Source: Nonomuraea lactucae
GTDB lineage: Bacteria; Actinomycetota; Actinomycetes; Streptosporangiales; Streptosporangiaceae
DNA: 51,461 nucleotides
Direction of reading: 5' to 3'
Assembly: GCF_003313395.1 (NCBI RefSeq)
Contig: NZ_QNFZ01000288.1
Span: forward strand, 1 to 51,461
Below the pieces are notes generated by a model. That model did no database searches, had not been told where the DNA came from, and saw nothing but the letters and a program-made list of their open reading frames with translations. Positions 1 through 7,195 of this stretch are shown in pieces. The stretch's first letter is position 1, and every line of letters starts with the position of its first letter. The translations under genes were made by a program, and so were the position numbers.

Positions 1-1
1 C

Positions 2-91
2 GCGGCCGGGGCGGCGGCGTGGCTGGCGGCTCGCCAGGTGCTGCCGCCGCGCCGGGCCCGCGAGCTGCACACTGCGTTCACTCGCTGGTGA
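2..91 (+). CDS. 3' end of an unrecognised gene (partial)
   Basis: An open frame enters from the left edge and ends at a TGA at 89-91. The visible 29 residues are Ala/Arg-rich and end in LHTAFTRW. That is too little to name a family. It converges on the thiolase-like gene on the other strand with about 30 bp between them. It could also be a chance open frame in GC-rich DNA. Confidence 0.4.
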   Translation, partial: AAGAAAWLAARQVLPPRRARELHTAFTRW

Positions 92-124
92 GGTCCGTGA
101 GCAAGACCTCGCCACGATGAGCGG

Positions 125-1195
125 TCAGGCGACCAGGAGTGCGGCGCTCCCGTAGCTCCCGCCGAACCCGGTCACGAGCGCCACCTCGCGGCCCGCGCGC
201 AGCTCCCGCACGGCCTGCGCCACGTTGTTGAGGCCGTGCACGTACCCCTCCGACAGCAGCCCGCCGTGCGGGTTCACCCATTCGTGCCGCCGCTCCAGCA
301 GGTACGGGCCGAGGTCGGCCCGCTCGACCAACCCGAAGTCCTCGAGCTGCCGTGGCACCAGCCAGGAGTAGGCGTCGTACGGCAGCGCCACGTCCACGTC
401 CGCCGGTCGCATGCCTGAGGCCTCCCAGAGCATGGGCGCGACATGCGAGGAGAAGATCGCAGTGACGTCGGGCGCGCGGTCCATCGCCGAGCAGCCCGCC
501 CCTCCGCCGCGCACCACGGCCCGCACGCGGGGGCCGTCCAGCACCCCGCTGACCACCAGCGCGCACGCGCCGTCGGTCTCCTGGCAGCAGTCGGCCGTGC
601 GCAGCGGCGTGCACACGAACGGCCTGGCCAGGTAGTCGGCGAGCTCCAGCGGCCCCCGGCGCTGGGCACGGGGGTTGGTCCTGGCGTTGTCGCGCGACTG
701 GGCGACCACGGCGTGCAGGTGCCGCTCGGTGAGCCCGGTGTCGTGCAGGTAGCGGGTGGCGGCCAGGGCGAACAGCGGGATGGGCCCGGCCATGCCGTAG
801 GTGAACCTCTCCTGCGGCCCGGTGGAGACGGTGTTCATGCGCCGCCCGGAGCGGCCGTTGAGCGCGCGGAAGACGAGGACGTGCCTGGCCAGCCCGGCGT
901 GGACCAGCATCGCCGCGTCGCCGAGGATGGACGCGGCCTGCGTGCCGCCGCCCGCGATGTCGTTGTGCCAGCCGAGCCGCTCGACGCGCAGCGCGCCGGC
1001 CACCTGGGTGACCGGCACGGAGTCGTTCATGTGGTAGCTGAGCACCGCGTCCACCTCGGAGGGCGCGACTCCCGCGTCCGCGCACGCGGCGCGGCACGCC
1101 TCCACCGCGAGTTCCAGCACCGTGCGGCCGGACTCGCGGGTGAGCGCGGTCATCCCCACCCCGGCCACGGCGGCCCGCCCGGCGAAGGGCTGCAT
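125..1195 (-). CDS. Thiolase-like / SCP2-type lipid-transfer family protein
   Basis: This 356-residue protein has the thiolase fold signature: an N-terminal AVAGVGMTALTRESGRT stretch, a central Gly-rich region near residue 90, and a C-terminal NPHGGLLSEGYVHGLNN loop. Family members act on acyl-CoA or steroid-side-chain CoA substrates as thiolases or retro-aldolases. The usual nucleophilic Cys of the N-terminal half is not seen; that place reads HNDIAGGGTQAAS, as in the non-thiolytic Ltp-type aldolase branch. The ATG at 1195 is chosen over the longer open frame because GGGAGG lies just upstream. The gene is divergent from a MerR regulator and a palindrome sits between them. The DUF35 partner that often accompanies this family is not adjacent. 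Confidence 0.8.
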   Translation of the reverse strand: MQPFAGRAAVAGVGMTALTRESGRTVLELAVEACRAACADAGVAPSEVDAVLSYHMNDSVPVTQVAGALRVERLGWHNDIAGGGTQAASILGDAAMLVHAGLARHVLVFRALNGRSGRRMNTVSTGPQERFTYGMAGPIPLFALAATRYLHDTGLTERHLHAVVAQSRDNARTNPRAQRRGPLELADYLARPFVCTPLRTADCCQETDGACALVVSGVLDGPRVRAVVRGGGAGCSAMDRAPDVTAIFSSHVAPMLWEASGMRPADVDVALPYDAYSWLVPRQLEDFGLVERADLGPYLLERRHEWVNPHGGLLSEGYVHGLNNVAQAVRELRAGREVALVTGFGGSYGSAALLVA

Positions 1196-1301
1196 GGCGA
1201 CCTCCCGTGGGCGCGGTCGCCCGCCGGGGCGGGGCGCGATCCATCCCGGCGGGCGACGTCTGCGGTGTTCGCCCGTCACGGTAACGCTCCGTCGCCTTGC
1301 A

Positions 1302-1320
1302 CACAAGCGCTTGCTCGGTA
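1302..1320. promoter_or_regulatory. Palindrome P1: CAAGCGCTTG with TCGGT extension (shared TetR-like operator)
   Basis: The perfect palindrome CAAGCGCTTG lies at 1304-1313 and continues as CTCGGT. The same core, AGCGCTTGCTYGGT, occurs near 10055, 46261 and 48954, always within about 110 bp of a start codon. The inner CAAG-NN-CTTG resembles operators of TetR-family regulators such as KstR2. It lies between the thiolase-like gene and merR. The regulator itself is not identifiable here. Confidence 0.55.
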
Positions 1321-1328
1321 ATCAATCG

Positions 1329-1360
1329 TTCGACTATGCACTGGATAGCGCTATTATCCA
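1329..1360 (+). promoter_or_regulatory. merR promoter with overlapping inverted repeat
   Basis: TTCGAC (1329-1334) and TATTAT (1352-1357) are separated by 17 bp, a plausible -35/-10 pair. The -10 is buried in a perfect inverted repeat TGGATA-N7-TATCCA (1342-1360), whose centre ATAGCGCTAT is itself palindromic. The expected transcription start falls on the second of two adjacent ATG codons (1361 and 1364), so the mRNA is probably leaderless. The repeat is the likely autoregulatory MerR site. Confidence 0.55.
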
Positions 1361-2011
1361 ATGATGCGCATCTCGGAGCTGAGCGAGCGATCCGGCGTGG
1401 CCATCGCGACGATCAAGTACTACCTGCGCGAGGGCCTCCTCCACCAGGGCGAGCAGGTCGCCGCGACCCGCGCCGCGTACGACGACTCCCACCTGCGCAG
1501 GCTCCGCCTCATCAGGGCCCTGCTGGAGGTGGGCAGGCTGCCGGTCGCCGCCATCAAGCAGGTCATCGAGGCCGTCGAGGACGAGTCGCTCCCCGTCCAC
1601 CGCATGCTCGGCACCGCCCACCACGCCCTCGGCCCGGCGGTCGAGCCGGAGCCCGGCGACGACTGGGAGGCGGCCGGCGCCCAGGTCGACCGGCTCATCG
1701 GCGAGCAGGGCTGGACGATCACCCCCGAGGCCCCCACCCGCGACGAGCTCGCCCAGACCATCGTCCGGCTCCGCCAGCTCGGCCTGCCCACCGACCTGAC
1801 CCGCTACGCCGAGGCGGCGCGGCGGCTCGCCGAGGCCGAGATGGACGCCATCCCGTTCGACGGCCCCCGCGAGAGCGCCGTCGAGGCCGTGGTGCTCGGC
1901 ACGGTCCTGTACGGCAGGGCGCTCGACACGCTCCGCCGCCTGGCCCACGAGTCGGAGTCGGCCCGCCGCCTCGCCGGAGCCGGAGAGGACTCTCCGGGGG
2001 AGAGACCCTAG
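1361..2011 (+). CDS. MerR family transcriptional regulator
   Basis: This is a 216-residue regulator. The N-terminal winged helix-turn-helix of the MerR family is clear: RISELSERSGVAIATIKYYLREGLL followed by the arginine-rich wing and LRRLRLIRALLEVGRLPVAAIK. The C-terminal 140 residues are helical with no metal-binding cysteines, so it should sense an organic ligand rather than a metal. Two ATGs are adjacent; the downstream one at 1364 fits a leaderless transcript. It is divergent from the thiolase-like gene and probably controls it and itself through the 1342-1360 repeat. Its stop codon overlaps the convergent stop of the ThuA gene at a shared CTAG. Confidence 0.9.
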   Translation: MMRISELSERSGVAIATIKYYLREGLLHQGEQVAATRAAYDDSHLRRLRLIRALLEVGRLPVAAIKQVIEAVEDESLPVHRMLGTAHHALGPAVEPEPGDDWEAAGAQVDRLIGEQGWTITPEAPTRDELAQTIVRLRQLGLPTDLTRYAEAARRLAEAEMDAIPFDGPRESAVEAVVLGTVLYGRALDTLRRLAHESESARRLAGAGEDSPGERP

Positions 2012-2682
2012 TCCCTCACGGTCACCGGGCGTTTCAGCAGCCAGAGCGCGGCGCGTTGCAGCAGTGTCCGGTGAACCTCATTGTCGTAGGACCTGGTGTC
2101 GTGGCCGAGCGCGTCGTACAGGACGCGTCCCCGCCGTACCGGGCGGGCCCAGATCACCGGCTGGCCGTTGGAAGTGGCGAGCGGCCGCACGTCGGGCAGC
2201 ACCTCCAGATCGCTGTAGACCTCGTCCACCACGTCGAAGTCGCGCAGCCCCTCGACCACCGGGTGGTCGCCGCGCACCCGCACCCCGGTCCAGCCGAGCT
2301 GCGTGTGGTGCGACTTGGGCCACGCCCAGCAGCCGCCCAGCACGCGCGGCCACCCTTGCCAGTCGTCGAAGCAGATCGAGGCCGAGTGCATGGCCAGCAG
2401 CCCGCCGCCCCGGTCGAGATGGTCCAGCAGCGTCGTGCGGGCCTGGGCGGGCAGTTCGAAGCGCCACCCGCCGCGCAGGTCGGCGAAGCGGTCGTGGTGC
2501 ATCTGCCAGCGCAGCGCGTTGACGGTGATGAGCTGCACCTCCGTGGGCTCGCTCAGCGCTCCCGCGATGTCCTCGGTGATCTCGGACTCGATGCCCACCT
2601 CGGAGAGCACATCGGCAAGGGCGTTCGACGTGGCGTCGAAGTCGTGGAACAGGCCTCCTGACAGGATCAGATTTCTCGCCAT
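2008..2682 (-). CDS. ThuA domain-containing protein
   Basis: This 224-residue protein matches the ThuA-like class I amidotransferase-like fold, proposed to act in sugar or trehalose utilisation though the biochemical role is unsettled. Visible hallmarks are the N-terminal LSGGLFHDF, the central GLLAMHSASICFDDW in place of the nucleophile elbow, the HPVVEGLRDFDVVDEVY segment, and the C-terminal GRVLYDALGHDTRSYDN. Usual family length is about 220-260 residues, so it looks complete. It ends convergently with merR, sharing the CTAG at 2008-2011. The 106 bp before the epimerase gene holds the divergent promoters. Confidence 0.85.
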   Translation of the reverse strand: MARNLILSGGLFHDFDATSNALADVLSEVGIESEITEDIAGALSEPTEVQLITVNALRWQMHHDRFADLRGGWRFELPAQARTTLLDHLDRGGGLLAMHSASICFDDWQGWPRVLGGCWAWPKSHHTQLGWTGVRVRGDHPVVEGLRDFDVVDEVYSDLEVLPDVRPLATSNGQPVIWARPVRRGRVLYDALGHDTRSYDNEVHRTLLQRAALWLLKRPVTVRD

Positions 2683-2726
2683 CCGCCAAGCCCATCACGC
2701 TTGTCCCAGCTACGCCACCCGTCACC

Positions 2727-2753
2727 TGTCACATCCGGAGGCGGTGTCCCGTC
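2727..2753 (+). promoter_or_regulatory. ECF41-type promoter (TGTCACA-N16-CGTC)
   Basis: TGTCACA at 2727-2733 is followed after exactly 16 bp by CGTC at 2750-2753. This is the -35/-10 pair reported for ECF41 sigma factors. It sits about 35 bp upstream of the epimerase start, and the ECF41 sigma gene is the next gene, so the module is probably self-activating. A ribosome binding site AAGGAG follows at 2778-2783. Confidence 0.8.
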
Positions 2754-2788
2754 CTTGTCACGGAACGCCTATTTCCGAAGGAGTGACC

Positions 2789-3811
2789 ATGCGAGTGCTC
2801 GTCGCCGGGGCCACCGGAGTCGTCGGACGCCAGCTGGTGCCGCTGCTCGCGGCCGTGGGACACGACGTGATCGCGCTGTCGCGGTCAGGCCGGAGCAGCC
2901 CCGCGCCGGCCACGGCGTCGGCCTCAGTGTCGCCCACTGTGTCGCCCACGGTGTCGCCCACTCTGTCGCCCACGGTGTCGCCCACTCTGTCGCCCACTCT
3001 GTCGCCCACGGTGTCGGCCGCGGCGCCCCCCGGCGCGGTGGCGGACGTGGTGGCCGACGCCCTCGACCGGGACGCGGTCGTCCAGGTGGTACGGCAGGCC
3101 GCCCCCGACGCGGTCGTCCACCTGCTCACCGCGATCCCCAGGACCATCGACCCCAGGAGGTTCGCCAAGCAGTTCGAGACGACCAACCGGCTGCGGGTCG
3201 AGGGCACCCGCAATCTCCTGGAGGCCGCGCCCGGCGCGAGGTTCGTCGCCCAGGGCCTGGCCTTCGCCTACCGGCCCGGGGAGGGACTCGCGGACGAGGA
3301 CGTGCCGCTGTGGACGGACGGGCCCAGGCCGTTCAGGCCGGTCGTCGGGGCGGTGGCCGAGCTGGAGCGGCAGACCACGCGGGCGGGCGGCCTGGTGCTG
3401 CGCTTCGGCCACCTGACGGGGCCGGGCACGGTCTTCGCCGAGGACGGCTCCACGACCGAGGCCGTACGCGCGGGCAGGATGCCGCTCGTCGGTGACAGCG
3501 GCTCGGTGATGTCGTTCACCCACGCGCACGACGCGGCCACCGCGATCGTCGCCGCGCTCGACAGGGACGTCACCGGCGCGCTGAACGTGGTCGACGACAC
3601 GCCCGTCCTCATGCGCGACTGGCTGCCCGCCTACGCTCGGCGGCTCGGCGCCCCCGCTCCCCGTCGGGTGCCCGCCTTCCTGGCCCGGCTCGCTGCCGGC
3701 CCCTTCGGCGTGGCGTACATGACCATGCTGCGCGGCGCCGACAACAGCCGGGCACGGCTGCGGCTCAACTGGCGCCCCCGCCACGCGGCCATGCTCGGCG
3801 TGGAGGGATGA
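2789..3811 (+). CDS. NAD(P)-dependent epimerase/reductase of the ECF41 module
   Basis: This is a 340-residue atypical short-chain dehydrogenase. The Rossmann motif is VLVAGATGVVGRQLV at the N-terminus; later segments such as DAVVHLLTAIP, LRVEGTRNLLEAA and FVAQGLAFAY fit NAD-dependent epimerase/dehydratase family members. Such a gene is one of the standard companions (carboxymuconolactone decarboxylase, oxidoreductase, epimerase) of ECF41 sigma factors, and the sigma gene follows after only 4 bp. Residues 47-74 are an inserted run of seven (V/L)SPT tetrapeptides coded by a 12-bp tandem repeat, placed in the loop after the second strand. The start is fixed by AAGGAG six bases before the ATG. 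The substrate is unknown. Confidence 0.85.
   Translation: MRVLVAGATGVVGRQLVPLLAAVGHDVIALSRSGRSSPAPATASASVSPTVSPTVSPTLSPTVSPTLSPTLSPTVSAAAPPGAVADVVADALDRDAVVQVVRQAAPDAVVHLLTAIPRTIDPRRFAKQFETTNRLRVEGTRNLLEAAPGARFVAQGLAFAYRPGEGLADEDVPLWTDGPRPFRPVVGAVAELERQTTRAGGLVLRFGHLTGPGTVFAEDGSTTEAVRAGRMPLVGDSGSVMSFTHAHDAATAIVAALDRDVTGALNVVDDTPVLMRDWLPAYARRLGAPAPRRVPAFLARLAAGPFGVAYMTMLRGADNSRARLRLNWRPRHAAMLGVEG
2927..3010 (+). repeat. 12-bp tandem repeat (seven units) inside the epimerase gene
   Basis: Seven in-frame 12-bp units (G/C)TGTCGCCCAC(T/G) run without interruption and encode (V/L)SPT each time. Unit differences are only at the first and last bases. An imperfect eighth unit follows (GTGTCGGCC). The length is a multiple of three, so copy-number changes would not break the frame. 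Confidence 0.95.
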
Positions 3812-3815
3812 TCGG

Positions 3816-4667
3816 ATGGTGGACTTCGAGGAGCACCGCCCGACGCTGCTCGGGCTGGCCTACCGGCTGCTCGGCAGCATGTGGGACGCGGAGGACGTGG
3901 TGCAGGAGGCGTGGCTGCGCTGGCAGGCGGCCGACCGCGGGGAGGTGCGGGATCCCCGGGCGTTCCTGGTGACCGTCGTGTCGCGGCTGGCGCTCGACCA
4001 GCTCCGCTCGGCCAGGGTCAAGCGCGAGGCCTACACCGGTCCCTGGCTGCCCGAGCCGGTCCCCACCGCGGAGGCGGGGCCGCTCGACACGGCCGAGCTG
4101 CGCGACACGGTGTCGTACGCGACGCTGCACATGATGGAGCGGCTCTCGCCGCCCGAGCGCGCGGTGTTCGTGCTGAGGGAGGCGTTCGAGTTCCCGTACG
4201 ACGAGATCGCCCGCATCGCCGGCCTGTCCGTCGCCAACGCACGCCAGCTCCACCACCGTGCCTCGGTCCGGCTGGCGGACGGACGCGACAGGTTCCGGCC
4301 GACGGACGAGGAGCACGGCAAGCTCCTGACGAGGTTCATGGAGGCGGCGGCGGGCGGCGACCTGGAGGCGCTCACCGAGATCCTGCACGAGGACGTCGTC
4401 TCCTGGAACGACGGCGGCGGCCGGGTCAGGGCGGCGCTCCGCCCGATCCTGGGCAGGCGCAAGGTGGCGGCGTTCCTGCACGCGCTGACCTCGCGCTGCG
4501 GCGTCGAAGTGGTCGTCACCGAGGCGAACGGCGGCCCCGCCCTCTGGTCCACCGTCGAAGGTGAGAGCCAGCTCACCCTGATCACCGTCCGCGACGGCCG
4601 GATCAGCGAGATCTTCACCATGCGCAATCCCGACAAGCTCCGGCGTATGCGGCCCGCGGACCTATAG
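3816..4667 (+). CDS. sigJ: ECF41 family RNA polymerase sigma factor (SigJ-like)
   Basis: This is a 283-residue extracytoplasmic-function sigma factor. Region 2 is RPTLLGLAYRLLGSMWDAEDVVQEAWLR near the N-terminus; region 4 is LSPPERAVFVLREAFEFPYDEIARI followed by the helix-turn-helix. The SnoaL-like C-terminal extension carries all three group hallmarks: WLPEP in the linker, DGGGR near residue 208, and NPDKL close to the C-terminus. In ECF41 proteins this extension replaces a separate anti-sigma factor and modulates activity. The ATG at 3816 has GGAGGGATGATCGG just upstream. The gene follows the epimerase by 4 bp, and a matching ECF41 promoter lies before the epimerase. Confidence 0.93.
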   Translation: MVDFEEHRPTLLGLAYRLLGSMWDAEDVVQEAWLRWQAADRGEVRDPRAFLVTVVSRLALDQLRSARVKREAYTGPWLPEPVPTAEAGPLDTAELRDTVSYATLHMMERLSPPERAVFVLREAFEFPYDEIARIAGLSVANARQLHHRASVRLADGRDRFRPTDEEHGKLLTRFMEAAAGGDLEALTEILHEDVVSWNDGGGRVRAALRPILGRRKVAAFLHALTSRCGVEVVVTEANGGPALWSTVEGESQLTLITVRDGRISEIFTMRNPDKLRRMRPADL

Positions 4668-4668
4668 T
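4663..4668 (+). promoter_or_regulatory. Likely -10 box of a leaderless SDR transcript
   Basis: TATAGT at 4663-4668 overlaps the sigma factor stop codon and lies seven bases before the SDR ATG at 4676. No ribosome binding site is seen. The spacing suggests that transcription starts at or next to the ATG. Confidence 0.4.
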
Positions 4669-4675
4669 CGCCCTT

Positions 4676-5437
4676 ATGGATCTCGGCATCTCGGGCAAGG
4701 TCGCCCTCGTCACCGGAGGCAGCGCGGGCATCGGGCTCGCCGCCGCCAAGAGCCTGGCGCGGGAGGGCTGCGACGTCTGCGTGAGCGCGCGCGACCCCGA
4801 ACGGCTGGCCGACGCGGTGGTGGAGCTCCAGGAGTTCGGGGGCGTGGTGCACGCCGTGCTGGCCGACGTGGAGGACCCGCGGTCCGCGGCGCGCGTCGCG
4901 GCCGAGACGCGCGACGTGCTCGGCCCGGTCGACATCCTGGTGGCCAACGCGGGCGGGCCGCCCGCGGGCGGCTTCGTCGACGTGGGCCCGGACGAGTGGG
5001 ATGCGGCGATCCAGCGCAACCTGCTGGGCACGGTACGGCTGATCCACGCCGTGCTGCCGGAGATGCGCTCGCGCGGCTGGGGCCGCATCGTCACGGTCAC
5101 CGGCCGGTCGGCGCGAGAGGCGATCGACGGCCTGGTGCTGTCCAACGCCACCCGTTCCGCGGTGGCCGGGGTCGTGCGGACGCTGGCGCGCGAGGTGGGC
5201 GGCGACGGGGTGCTGGTCACGAACGTGATGCCGGGCCAGATCGACACCGACCGGCTGCGCGAGCTGGCCGGCGGCGACGAGAGGCTCGCCGCCCGCGGCG
5301 TCGAGGTGCCCGTGGGGCGCATCGGGCGGCCCGAGGAGGTGGGCGACGTGGTCGCGTTCCTGGCCAGCGAGCGGACCTCGTTCGTGACCGGGGTCTCGCT
5401 GCTGGTCGACGGTGGGGAGAGCCACGTCATCGCCTGA
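4676..5437 (+). CDS. SDR family oxidoreductase with LSNxxR in place of YxxxK
   Basis: This 253-residue short-chain dehydrogenase has the cofactor motif TGGSAGIG at residues 14-21, the structural NAGG motif and the C-terminal GVSLLVDGG. The catalytic YxxxK is replaced by LSNATR, so Tyr becomes Ser and Lys becomes Arg. That change defines a known FabG-like branch whose chemistry is not settled. It starts 9 bp after the ECF41 sigma gene, but a TATAGT box suggests its own leaderless transcript. It might therefore be an extra member of the ECF41 module or an independent gene. Confidence 0.85.
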   Translation: MDLGISGKVALVTGGSAGIGLAAAKSLAREGCDVCVSARDPERLADAVVELQEFGGVVHAVLADVEDPRSAARVAAETRDVLGPVDILVANAGGPPAGGFVDVGPDEWDAAIQRNLLGTVRLIHAVLPEMRSRGWGRIVTVTGRSAREAIDGLVLSNATRSAVAGVVRTLAREVGGDGVLVTNVMPGQIDTDRLRELAGGDERLAARGVEVPVGRIGRPEEVGDVVAFLASERTSFVTGVSLLVDGGESHVIA

Positions 5438-5545
5438 CCGGCCCGCGGGCCCGGCTCGGGAACCATCCCGGGGACCATCTCGAAGACAATTCGGTCGGCT
5501 GCGCATGACATGCTTCCCGTAGGACCTCGTGGGGAAGGCAGGGCC

Positions 5546-7195
5546 ATGGACAAGCCGGTCATCGTGACGGTGGACGACGACCCTGGGGTGTCGCGGGCGG
5601 TCGCCCGTGACCTCCGACGACGCTACGGCCAGCACTACAGGATCGTCCGCGCGGAAGCCGCGGACCAGGGGCTCGACGCCGTCAGGGAGATGCGGCTGCG
5701 CGGGGACGAGGTGGCCGCGATCCTCGCCGACTACCGCATGCCGCAGATGAACGGGGTGGAGTTCCTCGAGTCCGCGATGGACATGTACCCGTACGCGCGC
5801 AGGGTGCTGCTGACCGCCTACGCCGACACCGACGCGGCCATCCAGGCGATCAACGTGGTGGACCTCGACCACTACATGCTCAAGCCGTGGGACCCGCCGG
5901 AGGAGAAGTTCTACCCGGTGATCGACGGGCAGCTCGACGCCTGGCAGCGCACCGACCGGGTCGAGGTGGCCGAGCTGCGGGTGGTGGGCGACCGCTGGTC
6001 GGCGCCGTCCTACAAGGTGCGCGAGTTCCTGGCCCGCAACCACGTGCCCTACCAGTGGATGCTCGCCGAGGAGCCGGAGGGGGCACAGCTGGTCGCGGCC
6101 GTCGGTGACGACTGCCACCTGCCGCTGGTGGTCACCGCCGACGGCGCGTCGCTGCAGGCCCCCGACCAGTCCACGCTGGCCACGGCTGTGGGGCTGTCCA
6201 CCACGCCGGCGACCGACTTCTACGACCTGATCGTGGTCGGCGGCGGCCCGGCCGGGCTGGGCGCCGCGGTCTACGGCGCCTCGGAGGGGCTCAACACGGT
6301 GCTGGTCGAGGCGCACGCGTCGGGCGGGCAGGCGGGCCAGAGCTCCCGCATCGAGAACTACCTGGGCTTCCCCGACGGCGTCTCCGGCCAGCAGCTCGCC
6401 GACCGGGCCCGCAGGCAGGCGCTGAGGTTCGGCGCCGAGCTGCTGGCCACGCGCAAGGTGACCCTTCTGGAGCCGCGCGGGCAGGCGCGGGTCGTCGGTT
6501 TCAAGGACGGCGGCGAGATCGCGGCGCACGCGGTGATCCTCGCGACCGGCGTCACCTATCGGCGCCTGGACGCGCCCGGACTCGACGACTTCGTCGGCAG
6601 GGGCGTCTTCTACGGCGCCGCGCTGACCGAGGCGCCGGCCTGCCGGGGCGCCGAGGTCCACATCGTCGGCGCGGCCAACTCGGCCGGCCAGGCGGCGGTC
6701 TACCTGGCGGGATTCGCGAGCAAGGTCCATTTGTTGGTGAGAGGTGATGGTTTGGAGAGATCCATGTCGCACTATCTCATCGAGCAGATCCACGCGATCC
6801 CCAACATCGAGGTGCACGTCCAGACCCGCGTGAGCGGCGGGCACGGCGACGCGCACCTGGAGAGGCTCACGCTCACCACCAAGGGCGAGGAGCGCACGGT
6901 CGACACGCAGTGGCTGTTCGTGTTCATCGGCGCCGAGCCCTACACCTCGTGGCTCGGCGACACCGTCGAACGCGACGCCAAGGGGTTCGTGCTCACCGGT
7001 CCTGACCTGGTGCAGGGTGGGCGGCGGCCGCGCAACTGGCCGCTGCGGCGCGAGCCGTACTACCTGGAGACCAACGTGCCGGGAGTCCTGGCTGCGGGCG
7101 ACGTGCGCGCCGAGTCGATCAAGAGGGTCGCCTCCGCCGTCGGCGAGGGCGCGATGGCCGTCGCGCTCGTGCACCGCTATCTGGAGAAGCAATGA
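5546..7195 (+). CDS. Fused response regulator / FAD-dependent disulfide-reductase-like protein
   Basis: This 549-residue protein has three parts. Residues 1-125 are a receiver domain with the acidic DDD at 10-12, phospho-acceptor Asp62 in LADYRMP, Thr90 and Lys113. Residues about 140-220 look like a glutaredoxin-type fold with SAPS where CxxC would stand. From about 225 a thioredoxin-reductase-like FAD/NAD(P) domain begins (VVGGGPAGLGA), with GGQAGQSSRIENYLGFP, a second GxGxxG-like VGAANSAGQAA and the C-terminal VLAAGDVR. The redox CxxC of thioredoxin reductase is missing. The ATG at 5546 has GGGGAAGG upstream. It overlaps the downstream kinase gene by ATGA, so the two are translationally coupled partners. 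Confidence 0.88.
   Translation: MDKPVIVTVDDDPGVSRAVARDLRRRYGQHYRIVRAEAADQGLDAVREMRLRGDEVAAILADYRMPQMNGVEFLESAMDMYPYARRVLLTAYADTDAAIQAINVVDLDHYMLKPWDPPEEKFYPVIDGQLDAWQRTDRVEVAELRVVGDRWSAPSYKVREFLARNHVPYQWMLAEEPEGAQLVAAVGDDCHLPLVVTADGASLQAPDQSTLATAVGLSTTPATDFYDLIVVGGGPAGLGAAVYGASEGLNTVLVEAHASGGQAGQSSRIENYLGFPDGVSGQQLADRARRQALRFGAELLATRKVTLLEPRGQARVVGFKDGGEIAAHAVILATGVTYRRLDAPGLDDFVGRGVFYGAALTEAPACRGAEVHIVGAANSAGQAAVYLAGFASKVHLLVRGDGLERSMSHYLIEQIHAIPNIEVHVQTRVSGGHGDAHLERLTLTTKGEERTVDTQWLFVFIGAEPYTSWLGDTVERDAKGFVLTGPDLVQGGRRPRNWPLRREPYYLETNVPGVLAAGDVRAESIKRVASAVGEGAMAVALVHRYLEKQ

Noticed and set aside
78..1361. Long minus-strand open frame over the thiolase-like gene and merR promoter
   Set aside because: Its Arg/Ala/Gly-rich translation has no domain pattern and it is a GC-driven shadow of the thiolase-like gene in another frame.
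2687..2703. CCAAGC...GCTTG near the ThuA start as a fifth copy of the shared palindrome
   Set aside because: The half-sites are 7 bp apart and lack the AGCGCTTG core, so it does not fit the motif.
4031..7192. Minus-strand open frame of over 1000 codons
   Set aside because: It lies opposite four well-supported genes (sigma factor, SDR, receiver-FAD fusion) and its product is low-complexity without motifs; a product of high GC content.
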